From Alphaproteobacteria bacterium (lineage in GTDB: Bacteria > Pseudomonadota > Alphaproteobacteria > CACIAM-22H2), in assembly GCA_947500965.1 (NCBI GenBank), contig CANMWW010000188.1, positions 1 to 5,472 on the forward strand: a stretch of 5,472 nucleotides of DNA. Reading direction: 5' to 3'. Positions within the stretch are counted from its first letter, which is position 1. Every line of letters begins with the position of its first letter. Positions 1-5,010 of the stretch are shown here, in pieces. A program made the translations under genes and the position numbers. The notes under the pieces are model-generated. The model did no database searches and was not told where the DNA came from. It saw only the letters and a program-made list of their open reading frames with translations.

Positions 1-1024
1 CTACGACGCGGCGATCTCGCACTGGTTCGCGGCGCAGAACGGCGACGCCTGGCCGGCGCGCCTCGTGCTGGCGGGGGAGCGGCGCGAGGTGCTGCGCTAC
101 GGCGAGAACCCGCACCAGTCCGCCGCCTTCTACGCCGGGGGACCGGCGCGCCCGGGCGTCGCGACCGCGCGCCAGCTGCAGGGCAAGGAGCTCTCCTACA
201 ACAACTACAACGACACCGACGCCGCCTTCGAGGCGGTGGCCGAGTTCGCGGAGCCGGCCTGCGTCGTCGTCAAGCACGCCAATCCCTGCGGCGTGGCGCG
301 CGGCGCGACGCCGCTCGAGGCCTATCTCAAGGCGCTGGCCTGCGACCCGGTCAGCGCCTTCGGCGGCATCGTCGCGCTCAACCGCCCGCTCGACGACGCG
401 ACCGCGTCCGAGATCGCGAAGCTCTTCGTCGAGGTCATCGTGGCGCCCGAGGCGACGGCCGGGGCCCAGGCGATCATCGCCGCGAAGAAGAACCTCCGCC
501 TGCTGGTCACCGGCGGCGTGCCCGATCCCGCGGCGCCGGGCCTGTCGGTGCGCACGCTGGCCGGAGGCTACCTGGTGCAGGACCGGGACGCGGGCCGCGT
601 CGCGCGCGCCGACCTCAGGGTCGTGACGAGGCGCGCGCCGGACGCGCGCGAGCTCGACGACCTGCTCTTCGCCTTCGCGGTGGCCAAGCACGTGAAGTCC
701 AACGCCATCGTCTACGCAAGGGACGGCGCCACGGTCGGCATCGGCGCGGGGCAGATGAGCCGCATCGATTCCTCGCGCATCGCCGCCTGGAAGGCCGCGG
801 AGGGTGCCAGGGCCGCGGGCGAGGCACGAAGCCGCGCGATCGGCTCGGTCGTCGCCTCGGACGCCTTCTTCCCCTTCGCCGATGGCCTCGTCGCCGCGGC
901 CGAGGCCGGCGTCACGGCGGTGATCCAGCCCGGCGGCTCGATCCGCGACGCCGAGGTGATCGCGGCCGCCGACGCGCGCGGCCTTGCCATGGTCTTCACG
1001 GGCATGCGGCATTTCCGGCACTGA
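1..1024 (+). CDS. purH: PurH, bifunctional AICAR formyltransferase / IMP cyclohydrolase (C-terminal part)
   Basis: PurH catalyses the last two steps of de novo IMP synthesis in the cytoplasm: formylation of AICAR with 10-formyl-THF, then ring closure. The gene enters from the left edge with the first full codon at base 2, and 340 residues are visible. They start at YDAAISHWF, the end of the IMP cyclohydrolase domain, so about 190 N-terminal residues of a roughly 520-530 residue protein lie outside the window. The rest is the transformylase domain: RYGENPHQ (visible residues 32-39), GKELSYNNYNDTDAA (61-75), the catalytic Lys-His pair in KHANPCG (K91, H92), then GIGAGQMSR, DAFFPFADG and the family-typical ending GMRHFRH before TGA. 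The frame is intact and key residues are present. A GC hairpin follows the stop, suggesting purH ends its transcript here. Identification is near certain. Confidence 0.97.
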   Translation, partial: YDAAISHWFAAQNGDAWPARLVLAGERREVLRYGENPHQSAAFYAGGPARPGVATARQLQGKELSYNNYNDTDAAFEAVAEFAEPACVVVKHANPCGVARGATPLEAYLKALACDPVSAFGGIVALNRPLDDATASEIAKLFVEVIVAPEATAGAQAIIAAKKNLRLLVTGGVPDPAAPGLSVRTLAGGYLVQDRDAGRVARADLRVVTRRAPDARELDDLLFAFAVAKHVKSNAIVYARDGATVGIGAGQMSRIDSSRIAAWKAAEGARAAGEARSRAIGSVVASDAFFPFADGLVAAAEAGVTAVIQPGGSIRDAEVIAAADARGLAMVFTGMRHFRH

Positions 1025-1027
1025 GCG

Positions 1028-1062
1028 CGCGGCGCGGGGGAAGAAACCCCGCGCGGGCCGCG
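1028..1062 (+). terminator. GC-rich hairpin after purH, possible terminator
   Basis: GCGCGGGG (1032-1039) pairs perfectly with CCCCGCGC (1047-1054) around the 7-base loop GAAGAAA. CGCG at 1028-1031 can also pair with CGCG at 1059-1062 across a bulge. It begins only a few bases after the purH stop. There is no run of T after the stem (TTGT only), so this is not a textbook intrinsic terminator. It may act as a U-tract-poor terminator or as a 3'-end stabiliser. Confidence 0.45.
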
Positions 1063-1097
1063 TTGTCCCCGCGCCGCCCCGTCCGGGACCCCCGTCC

Positions 1098-1125
1098 TTG
1101 ACAGGGCGCGCGGGCAACGGATAAC
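1098..1125 (+). promoter_or_regulatory. Candidate sigma70-type promoter for the FkbM methyltransferase gene
   Basis: TTGACA at 1098-1103 matches the -35 consensus exactly. It is followed after 16 bases by GATAAC (1120-1125), 4 of 6 to the -10 consensus. These AT-containing elements stand out in very GC-rich DNA. Initiation would fall near 1132, giving a leader of about 53 bases before the ATG at 1185 and almost none before the ATG at 1137. The call is by consensus only. Confidence 0.6.
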
Positions 1126-1151
1126 CGGACACGCAGATGCTGCACTCACTT

Positions 1152-1171
1152 GCCGGATCGCTGGATCCGGC
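1152..1171 (+). promoter_or_regulatory. Perfect 8-bp inverted repeat in the FkbM gene leader
   Basis: GCCGGATC (1152-1159) and GATCCGGC (1164-1171) are exact reverse complements separated by GCTG. In RNA this is a compact stem-loop ending 4 bases before the AGAGG ribosome-binding purines. As DNA it could be a palindromic operator just downstream of the predicted start of transcription. Which of these applies, if either, cannot be told from sequence. Confidence 0.4.
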
Positions 1172-1175
1172 CTCC

Positions 1176-1180
1176 AGAGG
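1176..1180 (+). promoter_or_regulatory. Ribosome-binding site supporting the start at 1185
   Basis: AGAGG lies 4 bases before ATG 1185. The alternative in-frame ATG at 1137 has no comparable purine tract and would sit about 5 bases from the predicted transcription start. This favours 1185, although leaderless translation from 1137 cannot be excluded. Confidence 0.5.
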
Positions 1181-1184
1181 TTCG

Positions 1185-2048
1185 ATGAGCGACCAGCCCT
1201 CCCCCCCGGCGCCCGAATGGGTGCATTGGCTCGCCCGGGCGACGCGTCGCTTCCAGCCCAAGGGCATCGACCGGATCGTGCGCATGCTCTACCCGCCGGG
1301 CAACGACCGGCCGATCCGCAGCGTCGTCGACTACGACGACGGGCTGCTCTTCCACTGCGACACGCAGTCCTTCCTCGAGTGGTACATCTTCTTCTACGGC
1401 GCCTTCCGCCCGGAGGTGTCCAGGCTCATCAACCGCATGCTGCGCCCGGGCCAGGTCGCCATCGACATCGGCGCCAATGTCGGCATGCACTCCGTCATCA
1501 TGGCCAACCGCGTCGGCCCCACCGGCCATGTCGTCGTGTTCGAGCCCGACCCGCACCCGATGGGCCGGCTGCGCCGCAACATGGCGCTCAACGGCATCGA
1601 CTGGGTGACCACGGTCGAGGCGGCGGTCTCGGCGCGCAGCGAGACGCGGACCTTCTACCTGCACGACGATTCGATCGGGAACTTCGCGAATGCGAGCCTG
1701 GTCGCGGCCAATGTCGGCAAGCAGACCGCCTCGGTCGAGATGCAGGTCGTCTCGATCGACGAGTGGATGCGCGACAACCCGCTGCCGCGCGTCGACGTGG
1801 TCAAGCTGCTGGCGCAGGGCGAGGAATACAACGCGCTCCAGGGCATGCGCGGGCTGATCGAGCGCGACCGCCCGAAGATCTTCTTCCTCTACGAGCCCAG
1901 CTACTGGCACCGCCAGGACCTCGAGCTGATGGACGCCGTGAAGTTCTTCGCCGGCCACGGCTACGGCGTGCAGGAGGTCGAGTTCCGCTCGCGGCGCGAG
2001 GTGGTGGGCGAGATCCCGAAGGGACAGGTCTTCCTCGCGACGCCCTGA
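1185..2048 (+). CDS. FkbM-family SAM-dependent methyltransferase
   Basis: The product of 287 residues is a Rossmann-fold methyltransferase of the FkbM family, whose members usually O-methylate sugars, polyketides or other small molecules; the substrate here is unknown. The SAM-binding motif I is IDIGANVG (residues 93-100) and the acidic motif II is VVVFEPDP (117-122 region, E120). A later region has VSIDEWM (189-195) and VDVVKLLAQGEEYNALQG (203-220). In typical FkbM proteins this last part reads like KIDVEGAE; here the Asp and Glu positions are Leu209 and Gln211, so it is an atypical member. No signal peptide or membrane segment is evident. The start at 1185 is preferred for its AGAGG site; an upstream ATG at 1137 would add 16 residues. 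It seems to be a single-gene unit with its own promoter and a hairpin at its end. No glycosyltransferase or polysaccharide genes are adjacent to suggest a substrate. Confidence 0.88.
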   Translation: MSDQPSPPAPEWVHWLARATRRFQPKGIDRIVRMLYPPGNDRPIRSVVDYDDGLLFHCDTQSFLEWYIFFYGAFRPEVSRLINRMLRPGQVAIDIGANVGMHSVIMANRVGPTGHVVVFEPDPHPMGRLRRNMALNGIDWVTTVEAAVSARSETRTFYLHDDSIGNFANASLVAANVGKQTASVEMQVVSIDEWMRDNPLPRVDVVKLLAQGEEYNALQGMRGLIERDRPKIFFLYEPSYWHRQDLELMDAVKFFAGHGYGVQEVEFRSRREVVGEIPKGQVFLATP

Positions 2049-2050
2049 GG

Positions 2051-2072
2051 CGCGCGCGGGCGACCGCGCGCG
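2051..2072. terminator. Convergent-gene hairpin, possible bidirectional terminator
   Basis: CGCGCGCGG (2051-2059) pairs perfectly with CCGCGCGCG (2064-2072). The loop is GCGA on the plus-strand transcript, a GNRA-type tetraloop closed by G-C. It fills almost all of the 24 bases between two converging stop codons, as expected for a shared terminator. Neither side has a T tract, so termination strength is uncertain. Confidence 0.55.
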
Positions 2073-2459
2073 TCAGCGCTCGAGGACGATGTCCACCCGG
2101 CGTCCCTCGACGGGAAGCGGGCCGGTGCGCTGCGCCTCGCCCAGGACGACGCGACGCATGGCCGCGGGCGGCACGCCCGCCTCGCGCAAGGCATCGGCAA
2201 CCGCGTCGGCCCGCCGGCGGGCCAGGGCAAGGTTCTCGGAGCCGTCGGGCATCCTGTTGGCATGCGCCTCGATGCGCACGCTCCGCGCGCCGCCGCCGCG
2301 GATCTCGCCGGCCAGGCGCTTCGCGAGGTCCCGGCCATCGGGGCCGGGATCGGCGGAGTCCGGCGCGAAGAAGATCGCATGGCGGTCATGGTCCTGCGGC
2401 GCGGAGACGCAGGACGCCGCCAGGGCGAGGGTGGCGATGAGGATCGATCGGCGGAGCAT
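2073..2459 (-). CDS. Small OmpA-domain lipoprotein
   Basis: The 128-residue product starts with MLRRSILIATLALAASC: two arginines, a hydrophobic core and a lipobox-like AAS-Cys17. This predicts a lipidated envelope protein, and the +2 residue is Val rather than Asp, consistent with the outer membrane. Residues about 28-128 resemble a compact OmpA C-terminal (peptidoglycan-binding) domain: AIFFAPDSA, VRIEAHANRMPDGSENLALA, RRRADAVADAL and the ending GRRVDIVLE. In the classical domain an Asp in the GHTD motif and an Arg in the following helix bind diaminopimelate. Here the Asp position is Asn68 while Arg83 is kept, so peptidoglycan binding may be altered. The start at 2459 is chosen because the frame continues upstream only by reading through a tRNA gene. 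There is no clear Shine-Dalgarno, and the tRNA 3' end is only 29 bases upstream. Confidence 0.82.
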   Translation of the reverse strand: MLRRSILIATLALAASCVSAPQDHDRHAIFFAPDSADPGPDGRDLAKRLAGEIRGGGARSVRIEAHANRMPDGSENLALARRRADAVADALREAGVPPAAMRRVVLGEAQRTGPLPVEGRRVDIVLER

Positions 2460-2483
2460 GGACCAGGGCTTCGCTTGCGGGTT

Positions 2484-2576
2484 CGGAATGGAGCGGGAGA
2501 AGGGGTTCGAACCCTCGACCCTCACGTTGGCAACGTGATGCTCTACCACTGAGCTACTCCCGCGGGCGCCATTCCG
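2484..2576. repeat. 8-bp inverted repeat bracketing the tRNA-Gly gene
   Basis: CGGAATGG (2484-2491) and CCATTCCG (2569-2576) are exact reverse complements on either side of the tRNA. The left arm includes the complement of the tRNA's encoded CCA (2489-2491). In the minus-strand precursor the 5' leader could pair with the CCA and the first trailer bases, stacking beyond the acceptor stem across a small internal loop. Confidence 0.5.
2489..2563 (-). tRNA. tRNA-Gly, anticodon GCC
   Basis: The complete 75-base cloverleaf reads leftward. The acceptor stem is GCGGGAG paired with CTCCCGC, followed by T and encoded CCA. The D arm is GCTC-AGTGGTA-GAGC. The anticodon stem TCACG/CGTGA carries the loop TTGCCAA, giving anticodon GCC, which reads GGC and GGU glycine codons; GGC is abundant in this window. 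The T arm has the canonical TTCGAAC loop, with stem GAGGG/CCCTT including one G-U pair. All positions fit a functional elongator tRNA. A good minus-strand promoter lies about 57 bases upstream. Confidence 0.97.
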
Positions 2577-2619
2577 GGGCATCGCGCACCGGCGGACCGG
2601 ATTTGCGAAGCGGGCGCGG

Positions 2620-2647
2620 ATAATAGCCAGAGGCGATCGGATTGCAA
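2620..2647 (-). promoter_or_regulatory. Candidate promoter for tRNA-Gly (and perhaps the lipoprotein gene)
   Basis: Read on the minus strand, TTGCAA (2647-2642) lies 16 bases before TATTAT (2625-2620), which is 5 of 6 to the -10 consensus. Initiation would fall near 2613, leaving a precursor leader of about 50 bases before the mature tRNA. It is one of the few AT-rich patches in the region, which adds some weight. Confidence 0.6.
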
Positions 2648-2670
2648 GCGTCGCAAAGGGAAGGGCGGGG

Positions 2671-2701
2671 TTGTCAGCGCGACGCAAACCGTCCATCTAA
2701 T
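2671..2701 (+). promoter_or_regulatory. Weak candidate promoter for the cnoX operon
   Basis: TTGTCA (2671-2676, 5 of 6 to the -35 consensus) is followed by TCTAAT (2696-2701, 5 of 6 to the -10 consensus). The spacer is 19 bases, longer than optimal, which lowers confidence. Initiation near 2708 would leave a leader of about 76 bases. No other plus-strand pair upstream of cnoX looked better. Confidence 0.35.
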
Positions 2702-2723
2702 GCGCCGGCGGCCCGAGGCGGGC

Positions 2724-2755
2724 GGCCCCGAGGTTCTCCTCCTCGCGGCGGGGCC
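2724..2755 (+). other. Stem-loop in the cnoX leader
   Basis: GGCCCCG (2724-2730) pairs with CGGGGCC (2749-2755), enclosing a loop that can itself pair AGG (2731-2733) with CCT (2741-2743). It lies between the candidate promoter and the ribosome-binding site. In DNA this GC-rich such stems arise often by chance, so a regulatory role is only possible. Confidence 0.25.
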
Positions 2756-2783
2756 CGGAAACGAGACCGGTTCGAGGACATCG

Positions 2784-3692
2784 ATGGAAACCCTGATCGG
2801 CGGACGCTCCGCCACGCCGAGCGACATCATCAAGGACGGCACGGACGACAGCTTCGAGCAGGACGTCCTCGTCGCCTCGCAGCAGACGCCGGTCATCGTC
2901 GACTTCTGGGCGCCGTGGTGCGGCCCGTGCAAGCAGCTCGGCCCGGCCATCGAGAAGGTGGTCCGCGAAGCAAATGGCGCGGTCCGCCTGGTCAAGATCA
3001 ACACCGACGAGCATCCCTACTTCGCCCAGCAGCTGCGCGTGCAGTCGATCCCGGCGGTCTATGCCTTCAAGGGCGGCCGGCCCGTCGACGCCTTCGTCGG
3101 CGCGCTGCCGGAGAGCCAGATCCGCCAGTTCGTGAAGAAGCTGGGCGGCGCCGCCGCCCCCTCGCCCGTGCAGGAGGCGATCGAGCAGGCCAAGGCCGCC
3201 TTCGAGGCCGGCGACGCGGGCACCGCGAGCGCGATCTTCGGGCAGGTGCTGGCGCACGAGCCCGGCAACGTGGCCGCGACGATCGGCCTCGCGCGCTGCT
3301 ACGCGGGCTCCGGCGACCCGGGACGCGCGCGCCAGCTCGTCGAGTCGCTGCCCGCCGAGGCGCGCAAGTCCACCGAGGCCCAGCAGGTGCTGAGCCAGGT
3401 CGAGCTCGCCGAGCAGGCCGAGAAGGCCAGCGGCGAGGTCGCCCAGCTGCTCGAGAAGATCGCGCATGATCCCGCCGACCACCAGGCGCGGCTCGACCTC
3501 GCGGTCGCGCTCTTCGCCGGCGGCCAGCAGGAGGCGGCGATGGACCAGCTGCTCGAGAGCTTCAGGCGCGACCGCAACTGGAACGACGCCGCCGCGCGCA
3601 AGCAGCTCATCAAGTTCTGGGAGGCGCTCGGGCCGACCCATGCGCTGACCGTCGCCGGCCGCAGGCGGCTGTCCTCGATGATGTTCGCCTGA
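2784..3692 (+). CDS. cnoX: CnoX (YbbN) thioredoxin-like co-chaperone with TPR region
   Basis: The 302-residue protein has a thioredoxin domain (about 20-121) followed by a TPR-like helical region (about 128-300), the CnoX/YbbN layout and usual length. CnoX proteins are cytoplasmic holdases that protect clients during oxidative stress and pass them to chaperones such as GroEL. The active site is WCGPC (W45, C46, C49), with the cis-proline in SIP at P90. Enterobacterial CnoX lacks the full CXXC pair, but alphaproteobacterial ones such as Caulobacter's keep it and are redox active, so the same is expected here. The helical part contains ARCYAGSGDPGRARQL and DLAVALFAGGQQEAAMDQLL, and ends with the typical RRRLSSMMFA. 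ATG 2784 is chosen because GAGGA lies 5 bases upstream and METLIG begins just before the conserved domain; the upstream in-frame ATG at 2700 adds only low-complexity residues. It is first in a five-gene cluster. Confidence 0.93.
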   Translation: METLIGGRSATPSDIIKDGTDDSFEQDVLVASQQTPVIVDFWAPWCGPCKQLGPAIEKVVREANGAVRLVKINTDEHPYFAQQLRVQSIPAVYAFKGGRPVDAFVGALPESQIRQFVKKLGGAAAPSPVQEAIEQAKAAFEAGDAGTASAIFGQVLAHEPGNVAATIGLARCYAGSGDPGRARQLVESLPAEARKSTEAQQVLSQVELAEQAEKASGEVAQLLEKIAHDPADHQARLDLAVALFAGGQQEAAMDQLLESFRRDRNWNDAAARKQLIKFWEALGPTHALTVAGRRRLSSMMFA

Positions 3693-3712
3693 GCGGGCGG
3701 GGCGACGCGCGC

Positions 3713-4387
3713 ATGACCGCCGGCGGCGACGAGGAAAGGCTTCCCGAGACCATCCCGGTCTTCCCGCTGCCCGGCGTCCTGCTGCTGCCGGGCGGAAGGC
3801 TGCCGCTCAACATCTTCGAGCCGCGCTACGTCGCCATGGTCGAGGACGCGCTCGGCTCGCCCCAGCGCGCGATCGGCATGATCCAGCCGCTCGATCCCGC
3901 GGCGGCCGACGCGGCGCCGCCGCTCTACCCGATCGGTTGCCTGGGCCGGATCACCTCCTTCGCCGAGCACGAGGGCGGGCGCTACCGCTTCCTGATCACG
4001 CTGACCGGCGTCAGCCGCTTCACGGTGGTCGAGGAGGTCGATGGCGCGCGCGGCTATCGCAGGATGCGCGTCGACTGGAGCCCCTGGCGTCGCGACATGC
4101 TGGCCGCGGGGCAGCCGCCCGAGCCGATGGCCGACCGCCAGCGCCTGCTCGCCACGATCAAGCGCTACTTCGCCACCAACGAGATCTCCGCCGACTGGCG
4201 CGCGATCACCGAGACGCCGGACGACCGGCTGATCACGACCCTTGCCATGGTCTGCCCCTTCTCGCCCAACGAGAAGCAGGCGCTGCTCGAGGCGCCCGGC
4301 CCGGCCGAGCGGGCGCGCACGCTCGTCGCCCTGATGGAGATGGGCTCGCTGCAGGCGGGCGACGGCGGCGACCGGCCGAGGCACTGA
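3713..4387 (+). CDS. Stand-alone LON substrate-binding-domain protein
   Basis: The 224-residue protein matches the N-terminal (substrate-recognition) domain of Lon protease but carries neither the AAA+ ATPase nor the Ser-Lys peptidase. The opening IPVFPLPGVLLLPGGRLPL (residues 14-32) followed by NIFEPRY (33-39) is the domain signature. YPIGCLGRI (72-80) and GGRYRFLITLTGVSRF (88-103) are the next conserved strands. A helical C-terminal half contains CPFSPNEKQALLEAP (181-195). No signal peptide or membrane segment is seen, so it is probably cytoplasmic. Such proteins are common in Proteobacteria beside cnoX, and their biochemical role is not settled; a link to handling misfolded or oxidised proteins is inferred from that neighbour. 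It starts 20 bases after cnoX with only a weak GGGG ribosome-binding stretch, suggesting coupling to cnoX translation. Confidence 0.92.
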   Translation: MTAGGDEERLPETIPVFPLPGVLLLPGGRLPLNIFEPRYVAMVEDALGSPQRAIGMIQPLDPAAADAAPPLYPIGCLGRITSFAEHEGGRYRFLITLTGVSRFTVVEEVDGARGYRRMRVDWSPWRRDMLAAGQPPEPMADRQRLLATIKRYFATNEISADWRAITETPDDRLITTLAMVCPFSPNEKQALLEAPGPAERARTLVALMEMGSLQAGDGGDRPRH

Positions 4388-4397
4388 GGACGCGACC

Positions 4398-4595
4398 ATG
4401 GACGCGACGCGCGAAGGCGGCATCGACCCCAGGCTCCTCGAGATGCTCGTCTGCCCGGCGACGCGCCAGCCGCTGCACTACGACCGCGAGCGCCAGGAGC
4501 TCGTGAGCCGCGCCGCCGGCCTCGCCTATCCGGTGCGCGACGGCATCCCGATCATGCTGGTCGACGAGGCGCGCCGCCTCGACGAGGCCGGCTGA
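4398..4595 (+). CDS. Trm112-like small protein (UPF0434/YcaR type)
   Basis: The 65-residue protein has the Trm112-like pattern: LLEMLVCPATRQPLHY (residues 13-28), ELVSRAAGLAYPVRDGIPIM (34-53) and LVDEARRL (54-61). In eukaryotes and archaea Trm112 is a zinc-binding activator of several tRNA, rRNA and release-factor methyltransferases; the bacterial short form has no firmly established partner. Only one cysteine (C19) is present. The second residue of a zinc CPxC pair is Thr22, so zinc binding is not expected, as in many proteobacterial relatives. The length is normal for the family. It starts 10 bases after the LON-domain gene, and GAGGA overlaps the preceding TGA, so it is almost certainly co-translated with it. 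Whether it serves the DUF971 protein or a distant methyltransferase cannot be told. Confidence 0.9.
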   Translation: MDATREGGIDPRLLEMLVCPATRQPLHYDRERQELVSRAAGLAYPVRDGIPIMLVDEARRLDEAG

Positions 4596-4608
4596 GGGCC
4601 GCCCGCGC

Positions 4609-4995
4609 ATGTCCGGCTTCGAGACCAGGCACTGGCCCGTCGAGATCCGCCTGCGCAAGGCGGAGAAGCGGCTCGACGTCGCCTTCGACGATGGCCGCAG
4701 CTTCTCCTACCCGGCCGAGCTCCTGCGCGTGGAGAGCCCCTCCGCCGAGGTGCAGGGCCATGGCGCCTCGCAGAAGCAGGTCGTGTCGGGGCGCCGGCAT
4801 GTCGGCATCCTCGGGCTCGAGCAGGTCGGCAACTACGCCGTGCGCATCCGCTTCGACGACCTGCACGACAGCGGCATCTTCTCCTGGCAGTACCTGCGCG
4901 AGCTCGGCGAGAACCAGGACAAGGTCTGGTCCGACTACGTCGCCAGCCTCGAGGCGCGCGGGCTGAGCCGCGATCCCCCGGCGCGGGCGCGCTGA
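4609..4995 (+). CDS. DUF971 family protein (gamma-butyrobetaine hydroxylase-like N-terminal domain)
   Basis: The 128-residue protein is a single DUF971 domain. Visible signatures are VEIRLRKAEKRLDVAFDDGR (residues 11-30), ELLRVESPSAEVQG (37-50), VGILGLEQVGNYAVRI (65-80) and RFDDLHDSGIFSWQYLREL (81-99). The same domain is found at the N terminus of gamma-butyrobetaine hydroxylase and fused to Mrp/ApbC-type P-loop proteins, including plant HCF101, which handle Fe-S clusters. A role in Fe-S or metal handling is therefore plausible but inferred. No dioxygenase domain follows, so it is not the hydroxylase itself. The start is 13 bases after the Trm112-like stop, and GAGGG overlapping that stop can serve as the ribosome-binding site. 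The C-terminal tail (RDPPARAR) is probably disordered. Confidence 0.92.
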   Translation: MSGFETRHWPVEIRLRKAEKRLDVAFDDGRSFSYPAELLRVESPSAEVQGHGASQKQVVSGRRHVGILGLEQVGNYAVRIRFDDLHDSGIFSWQYLRELGENQDKVWSDYVASLEARGLSRDPPARAR

Positions 4996-5001
4996 CGGCG
5001 C

Positions 5002-5005
5002 GAGG
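5002..5005 (+). promoter_or_regulatory. Ribosome-binding site deciding the GTG start of ycjX
   Basis: GAGG lies 5 bases before GTG 5011. An in-frame stop at 4993-4995 (the DUF971 stop) leaves no earlier start. The first in-frame ATG, at 5224, is already past the P-loop, so GTG 5011 is the best start. Confidence 0.65.
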
Positions 5006-5010
5006 CGCGC

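Noticed and set aside
1137..1184. Upstream ATG at 1137 as start of the FkbM protein
   Set aside because: No ribosome-binding purines precede it, it would lie about 5 bases from the predicted transcript start, and the added 16 residues cross the inverted repeat. Leaderless use remains possible.
1146..1958. 270-residue minus-strand open frame opposite the FkbM gene
   Set aside because: Repetitive Val, Asp, Ala, Arg and His composition mirrors the codon bias of the real plus-strand gene; no domain pattern is visible.
1217..2440. 407-residue plus-strand open frame overlapping the FkbM gene
   Set aside because: It is out of frame with the clearly conserved methyltransferase, extends into the opposite-strand lipoprotein gene, and is rich in Arg, Ala, Gly and Pro with no recognisable domain, typical of GC-rich shadow frames.
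2489..2563. tRNA-Gly as an integration (att) site
   Set aside because: No integrase gene and no displaced repeat of the tRNA 3' end are seen in the window.
2460..2696. Possible 79-residue N-terminal extension of the lipoprotein, up to an ATG at 2696
   Set aside because: It reads straight through the tRNA-Gly gene, giving the well-known artefact peptide VEHHVANVRVEGSNPF. The lipoprotein signal peptide begins at 2459.
2697..3641. 314-residue minus-strand open frame opposite cnoX
   Set aside because: It is fully antisense to a gene with strong thioredoxin and TPR motifs, with Leu, Ala, Arg-rich low-complexity content.
3299..4423. 374-residue minus-strand open frame across cnoX and the LON-domain gene
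   Set aside because: It spans parts of two well-supported plus-strand genes and shows no domain signature.
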